Below are positions 34,265-44,640 of a stretch of DNA of 64,000 bases, one piece after another. Below the pieces are notes generated by a model that worked only from the letters and a program-made list of their open reading frames with translations, was not told where the DNA came from and did not search any database. The position numbers and the translations under genes were made by a program. The DNA is from Calliopsis andreniformis (lineage: Eukaryota; Arthropoda; Insecta; Hymenoptera; Andrenidae), in assembly GCF_051401765.1 (NCBI RefSeq), contig NC_135066.1:20315001-20379000 (forward strand), read 5' to 3'. The first letter of the stretch is position 1. Each line of letters opens with the position of its first letter.

Positions 34265-35040
34265 TCAACCAGCAATAATACATCTTGTCGCCGACTTAGT
34301 CGGGCCACAGATGGAAATGAACAGGTGATCACACTTCGCCTCTTGCCTTCTTTGCTGACCGAGATCAATCAAGCACTTGAGCTAGCACACAGGACTTAGA
34401 TTTCTATTGTCTGGATTGTTCTCTAATTTCCATCCTGATTGGCGATGGTCAGCTGAATCAATGTTCGATCCAAAGGACCTAGAGGCTGGCATTAGAATTA
34501 TGTTATCATCGGATATTATACAACTAGAGGGATTTATCCGCAATAATGTTAGATCATGAACACGGCGACCAGAACATAATTGTTCGATTTTGCAACTCCT
34601 TGTAGCACCACTCGAATGAGGGGCCGATGGTTTTCCAGAGCCGTGAGAATCAGGCGTCGGAAAACTGGGTAAGCAGTGTTAGGAAGTAAACCAGATAGTC
34701 GTACTGCGTGTGGAACACGAGACTCACAATTATTCGAGAAACAATCACGTTTAATTCGTCCTTTTAGTATGCTCTCGGTAGCACGACTAGGCCGAGAAAT
34801 CGGCACCGGCACGTTAGCTCACGAAAATTCGCGGCGTTGCGATGCGCGGCACATTTGAACAATAATAAAAGAACTGACACTGCACATTTCGATATTTGAT
34901 ATAAACTATCTGTTTTTGGGTCCATCTGTGACATGCGTCTAAGAACCAAATCGACGTCCATGTGAGTAGTTTCGGAATTTCTGGCTTGGCCAGAACGATA
35001 GACTTTAGCAATCATTTCACCTTAATAGTTTACTTAATCG
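34265..35040 (-). pseudogene. DIRS tyrosine recombinase, interrupted
   Basis: DIRS elements integrate with a tyrosine recombinase instead of a DDE integrase. On the minus strand, 35040-34863 reads in two frames MLKSIVLAKPEIPK and DPKTDSLYQISKCAVSVLLL. After a 283-bp insertion the protein resumes at 34576 with CSGRRVHDLTLLRI, which carries the first catalytic arginine. It goes on through HRQSGWKLENNP and DHLFISICGPTKSATR to CIIAGW near 34267. The remaining C-terminus with the HxxR motif and nucleophilic tyrosine is missing at the junction with the gypsy-like sequence. It is therefore interrupted, frameshifted and truncated. Confidence 0.75.
34580..34862. mobile_element. 283-bp TIR insertion in the DIRS recombinase
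   Basis: The insertion splits the recombinase reading between its VLLL and CSGRR motifs. It begins TTGTTCG on the plus strand and ends CGAACAA-like (TTTGAACAA), giving short inverted ends of TTGTTC. TAA is present on both sides (34577-34579 and 34863-34865). Removing the insert and one TAA restores the spacing of the motifs, so the boundaries are well supported. A 3-bp TWA-type duplication is the habit of PIF/Harbinger elements, although the short ends alone do not prove that family. It has no coding capacity. The frame 34549-34812 is an artefact of it. Confidence 0.7.
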
Positions 35041-35099
35041 ATCTGTAGAGAAACGATAGCTAGCCATGAGGAGAGACTTTAGCTGATCTGAATATTCCT

Positions 35100-36098
35100 T
35101 TAGACACTCCACCCCCACATCTACACTCTTCCAGAGTCATTTCGGCCACCTTTTGAGTGAGTATGCCAGTTGCTACATCTACCAATATTCACGGGAGGTT
35201 CTCGATTGTCTATGGCGATGCTGTTGCACGACCTTTCGAGTCCGGTCGCCAGCACACTTGTTCCCACATCGGAGCTACTATGAAGAACGTCCGGGGACAT
35301 TTTTTTAGATGTTGCAATGCTTTGGGTATCAAAAATGGTGGCGGGAATACTCAAACTAGAGGATAATTCCACACTCGAGACAGGGCATCGTGGAACTCCC
35401 TTTGATTGTCTTGACAATCCAATGTGCAGTATCTGGGAACTACGCGAGTCATCTGAGAAGCAAATATGTTGACGACGGGGGTTCCCCATTTGGCAAATTT
35501 AATGTTTGTTGCGGTAACGAGTACCATTCTGGAATTGTACGAAGTCTGGATAATCGGTTTGCCTCCACATTATTGCCTAGTATGTAATACACTGCTAAAT
35601 TAAATTAAAGAGTGTCAACTATTTTGAAAATCTTATAAGTTAAGTCTAGAAGACCTTGGAACATGGTGCCCTCTTCTTTCCGCAGATACGACACCGTCGT
35701 TTTGTTGTCGCATTGTAGGTATAAGGACAGGAGACACAGGCTCTGACTTTGCTCTTCTAAGGTTTTCAGTATGGCCAGCAATTCCTTGTATTTGCAGAGT
35801 AACTTTCTCTCTGCATTCGATCATGCTCCTGACATGAGGCGCATGGATTTGTAAGGCATCCGTGTGGTGATACAGCCACCATCTTAGTTTTTTAAGCACA
35901 GGGTTTAGCAAAGGAATAAGGTGCCGAGGTGTTTGCTTTAAATTGGTTATACACAGCCTCTGAAGCTGACGGTAATTGAAAATACCTCTCAAGCTCTACA
36001 GCTGTCTTACGGTGACAGTCTGCTTCTCGAGGAGATTGAAAGTCATTGTCCTTAACTTCAGGTGTTTCGGTTGTGGAAGCAACTTTTGGTTCGACCAC
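35100..36098 (-). pseudogene. DIRS RNase H region
   Basis: Reading down the minus strand from the RT: LRGIFNYRQLQRLC near 35990, a connection domain with LKKLRWWLYHHTDALQIHAP (about 35900-35840), and then ribonuclease H blocks KELLAILKTLEEQSQ and LQCDNKTTVSYLRKEEG (about 35790-35660). Next come NVEANRLSRL near 35570, KWGTPVVNIFAS near 35490-35455 and a DALSRVWN motif near 35390. This order is that of DIRS-type pol proteins. Several frame changes, plus a stop near 35360, break it. The RNase H would degrade the RNA template during replication. Confidence 0.75.
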
Positions 36099-36099
36099 G

Positions 36100-36480
36100 G
36101 ATCACATGATATCTCTAGGTATTCTATTACCTGACATGAGGTTAAAATGGATTTTTCGGAATTCACCCTCTAGCCGAGGTGACTTAACAGGATTAACATG
36201 GTTTCTACTTGGTTTTTGAAGATGCGAACATCTCGGTCGACTGGTCAAAAATCGTCGATGTAGACTAGAAGCCTTATGCCTTGCTGACAAAGTATTTGAG
36301 CAATCCAATTGTTCACTGACGCAAAGGTTTTGAGTGCTGAGCTCAAACGATTGAGTGGTTTGAGGTTGAAAATGGGTCTCATTGTTCCATTTCTGTTGGG
36401 TACCAGGAACATTGAAAAGATGAAACTCGGCATGTCTTTTTCCTTCATTTTCTCTATTATCTAAGTCATTTCGTCTAAAA
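36100..36480 (-). pseudogene. DIRS reverse transcriptase, internally deleted
   Basis: The minus-strand frame 36448-36245 contains SMFLVPNRNGTMRPIFNLKP (RT fingers) running into QQGIRLLVYIDDF, the catalytic YxDD block. These motifs normally lie much further apart, so about 80 residues (including the first catalytic aspartate) are deleted between PLNR and NWIAQ. Below 36245 the reading shifts and continues with LSHLG, NSEKSILTSCQVIEYL and DPWSNQK (to about 36075), typical of the DIRS palm-thumb. The dead RT is nevertheless diagnostic of the family together with the recombinase. Confidence 0.8.
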
Positions 36481-36843
36481 CTACTGTCGCCTGTCGATTT
36501 CTGTACAATTTGAGTATATGCAGCGGGGGCTTTTCCAAAAATGGGATGCGGTAGACGGAAATAACTTTGAGGATGTAACCCGATGCCCCAATTTCTTTCC
36601 CTTTTCGATGGTGTAAAGCCAGCTGACCAGGTTTTGTGAGTTAATATCTCCGAGCCTTGCCTCTCTTATCTCGGTGGGATGAAGACGAACGTTTGCAGGC
36701 ATGGTCGTAATAGTCATTGTCTCTCCAGCTGCTTGAATTACTGTCCCGCTTCTGCCCCGAAAAGGCCCGGAGATGCTAGTATTAGCTCCAGAGTTGTTAG
36801 TTTTTGGACTGTAGGATTGAGTTTTATAATTGGTCTTTCTCAA
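36481..36843 (-). pseudogene. DIRS pol N-terminal region
   Basis: The minus frame 36843-36481 (120 codons) lies between gag and the RT. It is rich in Ser/Thr/Asn and basic residues at first (GPFRGRSGTVIQ), then reads NLVSWLYTIEKGKKLGHRV, a position where DIRS proteins have a conserved W..I..G..I/L block ahead of the RT. It ends in a stop shortly before the RT frame, so at least one frameshift separates the two. I assign it by position and weak motif resemblance. Confidence 0.5.
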
Positions 36844-36849
36844 CGTCTG

Positions 36850-37885
36850 AATAGGCAGATTCCATTGGGTGGATGTAGAGGTTCACGGATCGGCCTGAGT
36901 TGAAAGTACAAGGCCAGAACACTTTTCGCATACCGCCCATCTTTTCGAGGGTACATGTAAATTTTTCAGCACCGAACAAACTGTAATATGTGGGCGGTAT
37001 CTTACGTAGCATGCTTTTGTGGAGAGAATCCTTTGCCGAGGTCTCTCGACGTTGTTGAATAACCTCTGCTCTGTAGCCACAGACCAACTGCAGAGCGTCA
37101 TTAAATATTGTTGAAACGTCATCTGCAATAAATATATAATGGATTCTGGTGTTCACATCATCAAATGCAAGGGTAGGAGTGTCCCTAGCCCACGATAAAA
37201 AATTACGAATTTCTTTTTCAAGTTGATCTCGCTACTTGATAAGAGTAAAGCACAAGGAAGCGTGGGCCTTTTCTATGTTCACTAAAGTACGAAATGTATC
37301 GTAACGTTCAACTTCGTCATTTGTCTTTAACTTCGTAAAACCGGGGGTCTAACTTTGAATGTTAGAGTATCTAACATTCCTCCTCGAAGCGCTGGATGCT
37401 GTTCAGTATGTCTAAATATGAAGCAGGAGTTTTAAGAACTGCAGGGTCTTTCAGAAGAGTATCTATAGTTAAGGAGACCTCCGGTTCTGGCAACGTGTGG
37501 GCCTCTTGATCGCTAGAGTAAAGCTGACCACTTACACTACCATCTATGCAACTATCTTCCTCCCTATTACTAAAGGACTCTGTATTGACACTACTCACAG
37601 CAAGCTGATTGGCAATTCCGATTACCAATATATCTAATTTTTTGTGGCTGTCACGACTCACTTTTTTGATGCTTCGAGAACGCTTGTGCTTGCTTTTACG
37701 TGGACTTAGATCAGTGCTGCTCGGTTCTGAGTTACCCGAGCCTCGTGACAACGAACAGCACTGACACTACTCTGACGAATTCTCTTTTGCTTTTGTCTAC
37801 GATTATTCTCTGGAACATTAGCCCTACTCAGTGCCGAGTTACTTCGCCTCCGATTAATTGTACTTTAATCACTCATTATCACACA
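36850..37885 (-). pseudogene. DIRS gag-like protein
   Basis: The minus strand encodes MSRGSGNSEPSSTDLSPRKS from an ATG at 37751 in a Ser/Lys-rich, basic N-terminus, then EVSLTIDTLLKDPAVL to 37371. After a frame change comes NIEKAHASLCFTLI, FLSWARDTPTLAFDD, then LQLVCGYRAEVIQQRR and KIPPTYYSLFGAEK (to about 36950) and KVFWPCTFNS. This is the usual look of a DIRS capsid-like protein directly upstream of pol. A further Arg/Ser-rich frame upstream, back to about 37885, may be the true N-terminus. At least two frameshifts and one stop (near 37235) inactivate it. Confidence 0.6.
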
Positions 37886-37889
37886 CTGG

Positions 37890-38510
37890 CAGGTGAGTTA
37901 AAAGCTAAAAATCCTATTTCACAGGTTAATATAAAGGAAATCTACGTATTAAGTCTATGATTCAAGGAAAAACGTAAGTAAACAATAAACAATAATTAAC
38001 GAAAGACACAATCAGATAGTGGAAGTTACTAGAACAGGCGATAATTTATCCTGTAGCATTCCCGGTGTATGTGTTGACGAAACGGCTACGACGAAGTCAA
38101 TAACGGAAAATTGGGCGCCCATAACCGTGGCGTCCGCTGCTAATGGTGGTGGACAGGCAAAACAAGCGGCGGTGGAAGGGTAGACAGGGAACAAAGGGAC
38201 GACGGCGAAGGAATGAATCTCTCATAAGTGTTATTGGGTTTCGAATAACGTTCAAGTTATTTGATGCTTCGATTTCATGGCTGTGAATTGTCGATTTTTG
38301 CTTTACTTTAAACACCCATATTACTGAACATCAGCAGAATCTAACTAAAACATGACCAGAGCGCACTCGATTGAATCTTCCTCTATGGAATGAGTCCTTT
38401 CCCAACTCAAAATCTTCTAATATAAGGACGAAAAGAGTAATGACATTTTGTCGGTAATGTCGCCGCTCTGAGATATCAGATCCTAGATCCTGAAGAAGGT
38501 AAAAACAGTA
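37890..38510. other. DIRS upstream flank; GC-rich patch, no gene
   Basis: I looked for the inverted terminal repeat expected of a DIRS element but could not match any segment here with sequence near 34265, in line with the truncation there. 38060-38205 is GC-rich (rich in GGC and GCC triplets) with only short overlapping frames. Nothing else was supported. Confidence 0.3.
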
Positions 38511-38695
38511 GTAGTGTGCGGGTTTCCGGAATCTCGAGATTCCCAAGCTTCGGGTCGAGTCGGCAAATATTGGACGAGATTGGGCAGAATCCCGAAAGTA
38601 TCTCTCGCATCGGGACTGATCGGGATACCGAAATTATCTAATGCATCGGGACTGTTCGGGACCCTGGAAGTATCTAACGTATCGGAACTGGCATC
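38511..38695 (+). repeat. 36-bp minisatellite-bearing repeat, plus copy
   Basis: This begins GTGTGCGGGTTTCCGGAAT and runs into two to three units of 36 bases with the pattern ATCT..(C/A)GCATCGGGACTGATCGGGA. The reverse complement of the same structure is at 41350-41575. GC-rich relative to its flanks. The open frame 38514-38699 simply runs through the repeat. Confidence 0.7.
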
Positions 38696-38824
38696 GTAAC
38701 AACTTTCTCAAAAACAATCATTTTACAAACATAAAGATTTAAAATTACAGACTAAAAACAAGATCTGTACAATTATTGAAGAAGGTAAACCGTTTTAACT
38801 TTCTTATATCCTCTTTCTTATTTA

Positions 38825-40671
38825 TAGAATCGTTAAAGAAGGTCTACCGTCGATCCGGATTAGGGAAAAAGGTATGTTTACCCAAAAGAAACGTACAAGT
38901 GCCTGTCCCTGAAAGTACAGACGTATATTAAGTTTTAAAAAGTTTCCAGGGGGCTGAAGGGGATGGTCCCTCCCTGGCCTCCACGGATGGTCTGGTGCTT
39001 CCTCTTAACGTTTATGACGCCTGAAACAGAAAATCGGCGGAACCGCACCGTTTAAAGTACGAATAAATCGCACTGTTGTCGTATTAGCCGACTCCAAGCT
39101 ATGAACAATCGTGCCTCTAAGGAGGGAGAAGTAATACCTCGCTGCGACAATTCTTTTCAGCAAAGGAACCGTCGGTTGGCGAGTGTACAGAGACAAGGGG
39201 TACTCTTCTCTGCACGTGATGTACTGTGTGGTGTATGGTCCCGAACGAAGCGCATGGTTTGCGAACGGTGAGAACCACGCTTACTGGCAAAATTAGTCCC
39301 GGTGGCTAATAACGGTGGCTTATCAGAGACTGTACGACTCAGTGTCCACCTCACACGTGTGAATCTATTCGTCACACGGGGGTTGCTACTAGACAAGGTG
39401 ATAGAGCTTGAACAGCGAAGTAGTATGTCACTATAGTTTGATTTTGGAAAGAAGGGACCTGAGCTGCGAGTGGCTTGTATGCAATATTGCCGTGTTCCCG
39501 GCTCATTTCTGGTACTCCTCCCACACGGTACATTTCCCTACTCTCTGCGTCTTAACCAATATCCTTCGGTAGCTGAGTGATGGAGTCTCGCCTATTCCTT
39601 GTCTTTGCTGATTCTTAGTTCTACTCTGTCTAAAAGAATCTGACCAATGACATTGTCATAGTAACTGAATAGGGTACCAAATTTTATTGAGTAAAGCGGA
39701 AAATACACATGAATGGATGAATGGCGAACAGCTGAATCAGTATAACACATAACGTACGGTTCGCTTACTTGGGTTGGAATGCCCCGTTACCTTTAACAAT
39801 TCATCCAATGTTAGCAGTACTAGTGAGTAACTAACTTTCGTTTAAAAACAATAAAAAATGTAGGAGCCGCTTCTTTTCAATATAAAAAGGAAACAATTTC
39901 GAATTATTAATATATATGATGCAAAGTATGTAAAGGATCTATTTTATCGGTACAATGAGAAAGAGAGATACACTTGCTCTCGAAGATAGAATGAGACATC
40001 CGATCCACTACACAACGTGACAATGTCGCACGACCTACGCAATCTGTGTTTGGGTCTCATCGAACTACGATCCGACTGACCGCCCCGCCTGAAATCTCTT
40101 CTTTCGAAAATCAAAGTATAGCTCAGGTTGACGCTGTTTGATGAGTGCATAGCTAACCAGTGGTCATCCAAGAACTGGTATCTGGTGCTCTGGTGTAATT
40201 CCGTAAGTGCAATGATGCGCCAAACTGTCACCCTTAGGGCGAGCTACTTCATCTGTAGCACGTGCAGTACATGTTATTTAAACAGAAAAAACTAACCAGG
40301 TTGCGAAAGACAGAAATAGGAGTGACTTACTAATCGCTGACTGCCGAAAGACTGACAGGTGTGTCTCCGCATAAGCGCGGAACACTAATTAGCTGCTATG
40401 AGACGCTCACTGTCTTCTCATGTCTCTTCCTCTGTTCTGTTACGTCTTCTGGCTCTCTTTTCCAGGCTCTGACGTCACAACTCGACCTTGGGTCTGAAAT
40501 TCAAACAGATGATACTGATCGTTGACCCGATCGACTTTAACTGTAATAACCAAAAAGAGTCATACGTCATTTTTGCCGTGTCTATTATTAGCGTAACGGT
40601 ATCTTTTACAGAGGACACCTTCGGTAGGTTACGTATGGTAACCGAAAACGGTTTTCGCGGACGAGGTAAAG
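38825..40671 (+). repeat. 1.3-kb dispersed repeat, copy 2, with nested insertion
   Basis: This copy matches 27403-28692 in the same orientation. It starts AGAATCGTTAAAGAAGG and ends near the shared TTTTCGCGGACGAGG at about 40652-40667. It is interrupted by a 0.68-kb element at 39436-40116. The flanks of that insert align to one continuous stretch of copy 1 around 28055-28075, which confirms that the insert is younger. No protein frame is recognised. Small open frames inside (39005-39196, 39157-39396, 40488-40682) are incidental. Confidence 0.7.
39436..40116. mobile_element. Nested 0.68-kb TIR element
   Basis: The left end GTTTGATTTTGGAAAGAAG and the inverted right end CTTTGATTTTCGAAAGAAG form roughly 20-bp terminal inverted repeats. 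TATA flanks both sides (39432-39435 and 40117-40120), so the target duplication is TATA or simply TA. Copy 1 of the surrounding repeat lacks this segment, giving independent support for an insertion. The interior has no transposase and only short frames, so it is non-autonomous. TA-type duplication would fit Tc1/mariner-like mobilisation. Confidence 0.65.
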
Positions 40672-41345
40672 ACTCGATATAAGTCCAGTTCTAAACACTT
40701 ATTTTTATGTGATATTAAATTTTGTACAGCTTATAAATTTTATGTTTTTTCACAATTAAGAGTCGATAGTTAGACGCCGCGATCAATACAAAGTTAAACA
40801 TCTTTGACACTGCATTACATAAATTTTAATATTACATATTGAGTTTACAAAAATTATCTGAGACACATACCCATAAAAATATTGGGGTGTCGCATGGGGC
40901 TTACACATAGAAGAATCAATTTTTCTTATAACCAATAATAACGGAAAACCTTTGAAAGCTCTAAATATGTGTAAAGCAGGACAGGAATACCGTGATTTGT
41001 AACATTGTTTAAAGTTGTTTATTAAAAATAGAATGAAGAATTTTGAATTGAATGAACTGATACGTAAAAAATGTTAAATTATAAGTAGTGTTTTTTCGCG
41101 TTGAATGTCTGCAAGAGAAAAATTAATGCAAATACAAAAATCGACGAATCAGATGATACTCACGGTACAATAATTACAGAAATGTATTATAACATCTGCA
41201 ATACATTCAAAATAATTTTAAATATTTGTTTAATTTTAGTTCTCAAAAAAGTCAGTAGAACAGTTTTTTGCGGTTACATGAAATATATTTTATTTGCGGG
41301 AACGTTTCAAACGCATTGTAAAAGGTGATACAGTAATCCAATATC
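40672..41345. other. Non-coding; no gene seen
   Basis: AT-rich. The plus frame 41101-41328 has no domain. Nothing else noted. Confidence 0.35.
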
Positions 41346-41349
41346 GATA

Positions 41350-41575
41350 TCCGATACAATTGTGGGCAGTTAGATACATTCGGGATCTCGAAAGCCTGTA
41401 TGCCTAGGATACTTTTGGGACCCCAATCAGTCTCGATGCATTAGATACTTTTAGAATCTCGATCAGTCCTGATGCAAGAGATACTCTCGGGAGCCTGCCC
41501 GATCCCGCCCGATCCTGCCAGTGTTTTATAGAATCGACCTGAACCCGTGATCTCGGGTATCCGCACACCCCTAGA
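41350..41575 (-). repeat. 36-bp minisatellite-bearing repeat, minus copy
   Basis: Read on the minus strand this starts GGGTGTGCGGATACCCGAG and continues into GATCGGGCGGGATCGGGC and then three units of 35-36 bases (ATCT.TTGCATCAGGACTGATCG pattern). It is the inverted partner of 38511-38695. The two copies bracket the second 1.3-kb repeat, at different distances. Confidence 0.7.
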
Positions 41576-44435
41576 AAACAGTTACCAATGTTGGGGGCGA
41601 AAAGCATATTTTCCCTGATGTTTCAGAAGCCATTGGATGTACAAGAAAGATTCAAATTATTCGATTCCTATTTTTGAATGTTGAATTTGTATTGTAAATG
41701 GTTTTTAAAAATATCTATTTCTTTAAAACACATTCAAAATGTTAATCAAGTTATTCACAAATTAATGTGTGATACTATAGGTAAAAGACTGAAATACAAA
41801 TATTTAAAAATTTTGAATTTTTACAGTGTAAAGGAAATAATTGTGTTTACACTTTATCAGAATTTTGGGTAAACCTGTACTGGAACAAATACTTTCAAGA
41901 ATGTTCTTTAAACCAATAGAAATTTCCAAAAACTGTTTACAGAAACGGATTCAACGTTCAAAACTATATAATCAACTAATATAACCCTCATCTGGCCAAC
42001 GCCGAATCATCTTGACCCAATGTGACCTTGGCGGTGTAATACTTACTGTTAGTTCAGAGGATTGGCCATCCCAGGGTTAAAGTTTCTGTCTACATCCAAT
42101 GGCTTTAGAGGCATTAGACGAAATATGGTCTCCATCCCCAACTTTGGGAGCCGTTTTTGCTCGCTGAATGTGGATTTGAGCCGATATAAGAAAGTATGTG
42201 ACGAATATTTTCAGCTACTCTACAAATCTGTAAAGCTTCATCAAAATCGGACATTTACACTTCGGGTTGTTTTACTGTAAGTAATGTTGAAGTTAGTTTA
42301 TACTTCTATCTGGACATAAACTATAAAAACTCATAAGTTATAACAATAAATATTCCTATGTTTAAATAAATAAATAAATGAATTCTATGCTTAGATTAAA
42401 TAAATAAATTAATTCTTCATTAATCGTATAATTAACTTGTCTATAAAGAATAGACAAGAATTGCGAGAGAAATCTGCTTGGTAGAGGTGTATGGTTGTGA
42501 AGTAGTTGTTCTAGAGGTAAACATGGCTTACCTCTACAATTTTATAACATGGTAGTAGCAACTTGAACTTCTGTACTGTAGTTTTGTACATATTTTATTA
42601 AACATATGCGTATACTCTTTTAAACAAACTTCAAGATTTAAACTACAGTTTTGTCAAAATAGCCAATTTTATTTGACATTATTCGAATTTTGCAAATTCG
42701 AATTTTTCTGCAAATTCCTAAGAAAATTGTCGGAGACGCAGCTAAAAATGTCACTTCAACGAAATCTTGGCATAGGTATTATCCGTTAAAAGTTGAAATT
42801 TTGAAAGCAATCAACTCAAATTTGGCATGGTAAAATTCTTTAAAATTTTAACTAAACGTAGACGAGACTTATATTAACATGTGATTAAAATTACAAGACA
42901 TTCTTAAGAAACTCGATTTCGGCAACAACTACCTTAACTCTTATACAATAGGCGCAGAATCATTTTGATCCGATTTCTTAAATATAATCAAACAGGTATA
43001 ATACACATATGCAAACATATGTCGGCATTCGATAAATTATTATCTGTTCATAACATTTTATTTATCTAAATAGTATCGTAATATCTATAAAAGGGTTTAA
43101 TTGAGTTCTGTTTGCGTTCTATATTCTATGTTAGTAAAATTGTATAGTAAATATTTGTCAAATCTCGAAATGTACATATACATGTGTGCGTACAAAAATA
43201 TACATACATGTATGTTTCTTGATATACTTGATTTTTATATATATATATGTTTTTGTATATGCTTAATTATTTTGTAGTGTTAGTAAACTGTATACACATC
43301 TTTTCCTCTAAACTCACATAATAATGAAAAATTACATAGACAATGATCGTCCTATGATATTATTCTTTCACATTTTTAATCTATTGTTGTACGACAAAAT
43401 TATATAAGTAATGTATTCAAAAAATTTGAGTTTATGTCTTAATTAATTTTATGCATTAGTTGTGATTTGTAATCTACGTCGTTTTGCTTCACAAACACAC
43501 AAGTATGAAACCCTTTTGCGCCTATACCTATATTCTTCTTTATATTCACCTTTAGATAATAATTCACGATCATGAATTAAAATAACTGATTACAGAACGA
43601 TAATAATTGGTTCATTAACATTTTTCATAATAATCGGTGCTTCATTTGTGCATTGTTATTATCCGGTTCTTCACTGGTCAGCTATTTCTGTAGCGGAAAG
43701 TGTACGCCATTGTGAAAATCTAATTAACCGGTCGCAATTACTAACTCCCTTCGCTAGCTAGCACCCACCTCCGCATGTAATTAAGGCTGATTCTCTTAAT
43801 CACTCGAGGTCGCAGAGAAATATACTTTTTGATGAATTTCAGAGACCTATGCACAACTGCTTCCTTTGCAGACATTTTCCTGTTTAATTGCGTAAGAAAA
43901 TCCACGGAGAACGATCGAAGTAGCTACAGGCTCAGTGTACGTTCTAAAAACACTCGCCTCATTCTTTTTCCTTCTGTTCTTCTTTCTTTGGTCTGAAGTA
44001 AAGATGAATTTAATGATATGTTTTCCATAAATTCACGATTAGCTGTATTTATCGATATATGCAACTGTTATTAGTGCATCAATGACATATCGATAACCAT
44101 TTTTTCAATGAAGTAAGTCTTCGTAAAAAAGATAAGCCGGAAGTGCAGAATATAGTTCTTGCATAGGCTTCATTTTCGAAACCTACAATGGCCTTGAAAG
44201 ACCAAAATGTTACAAGTCAACTAATTCGTCCTTGAATGGGTTACATGCCTACCTAAATAAAAACATACAGTACAATTTAAAAAAAGAAAGGTCATGTTGA
44301 AAGTTTGGACTCATGACCACCTACAGAAGATCTGTGATCATCAACAGATTTCGAAATAAAGTAAATTCCATTTGAAACATTTTTCCAAATAACAAATAGT
44401 TTGGAAGATAATTATGTTCCAACATTTAAATGAGA
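41576..44435. other. Non-coding; AT microsatellites, possible repeat remnants, no gene
   Basis: ATAA-type simple repeat at 42363-42412, TA repeat near 43235-43250, and a small perfect-arm hairpin (TAGAGGTAA ... TTACCTCTA) at 42513-42537. 42000-42290 and 42720-42840 look like degraded non-coding repeats. 43720-43830 is GC-richer with several TAATTA-type homeobox-like sites and could be regulatory. No protein frame is supported. Confidence 0.35.
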
Positions 44436-44437
44436 TA

Positions 44438-44640
44438 CCCTGTATATGTACAGGGTGTAAAAAAAGTAATGATCACGGCTTCTAAGGGTGAAAGTAGACC
44501 TCTAGATCGGTGGACATTTGAAAAAAAAGTTGCCGCAAAATTATTGATAACAATGAAAAAAATTGTTAAAGTTTTTCATTACATAAATGTGTTCTATGTG
44601 TCGAATAGAAAAAAAGTTTAAAAGGAACCATGGTCCGGAA
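44438..44640 (+). mobile_element. Two mariner-type ends, head to head
   Basis: CCCTGTA (44438-44444) and TACAGGGTGT (44449-44458) face each other across TATG, so two TACAGGG-type element ends abut. The right one is followed by GC-moderate sequence to about 44640 containing an ATGATCACGGCTTCTAAGGG block. The frame 44430-44621 crosses this and is not considered a gene. Confidence 0.4.

Noticed and set aside
34549..34812. 87-codon minus-strand frame
   Set aside because: It is mostly the 283-bp TIR insertion. The last codons read the recombinase in the wrong frame.
35157..36903. Plus-strand frames over the DIRS region
   Set aside because: All DIRS motifs are on the minus strand. The plus frames are shadows.
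27403..40671. The two 1.3-kb repeats as the LTR pair of a single element
   Set aside because: No primer-binding site follows the left copy, and the contents are pieces of other elements, on the opposite strand, with their own LTR and polypurine tract. The idea is kept open only as a finding.
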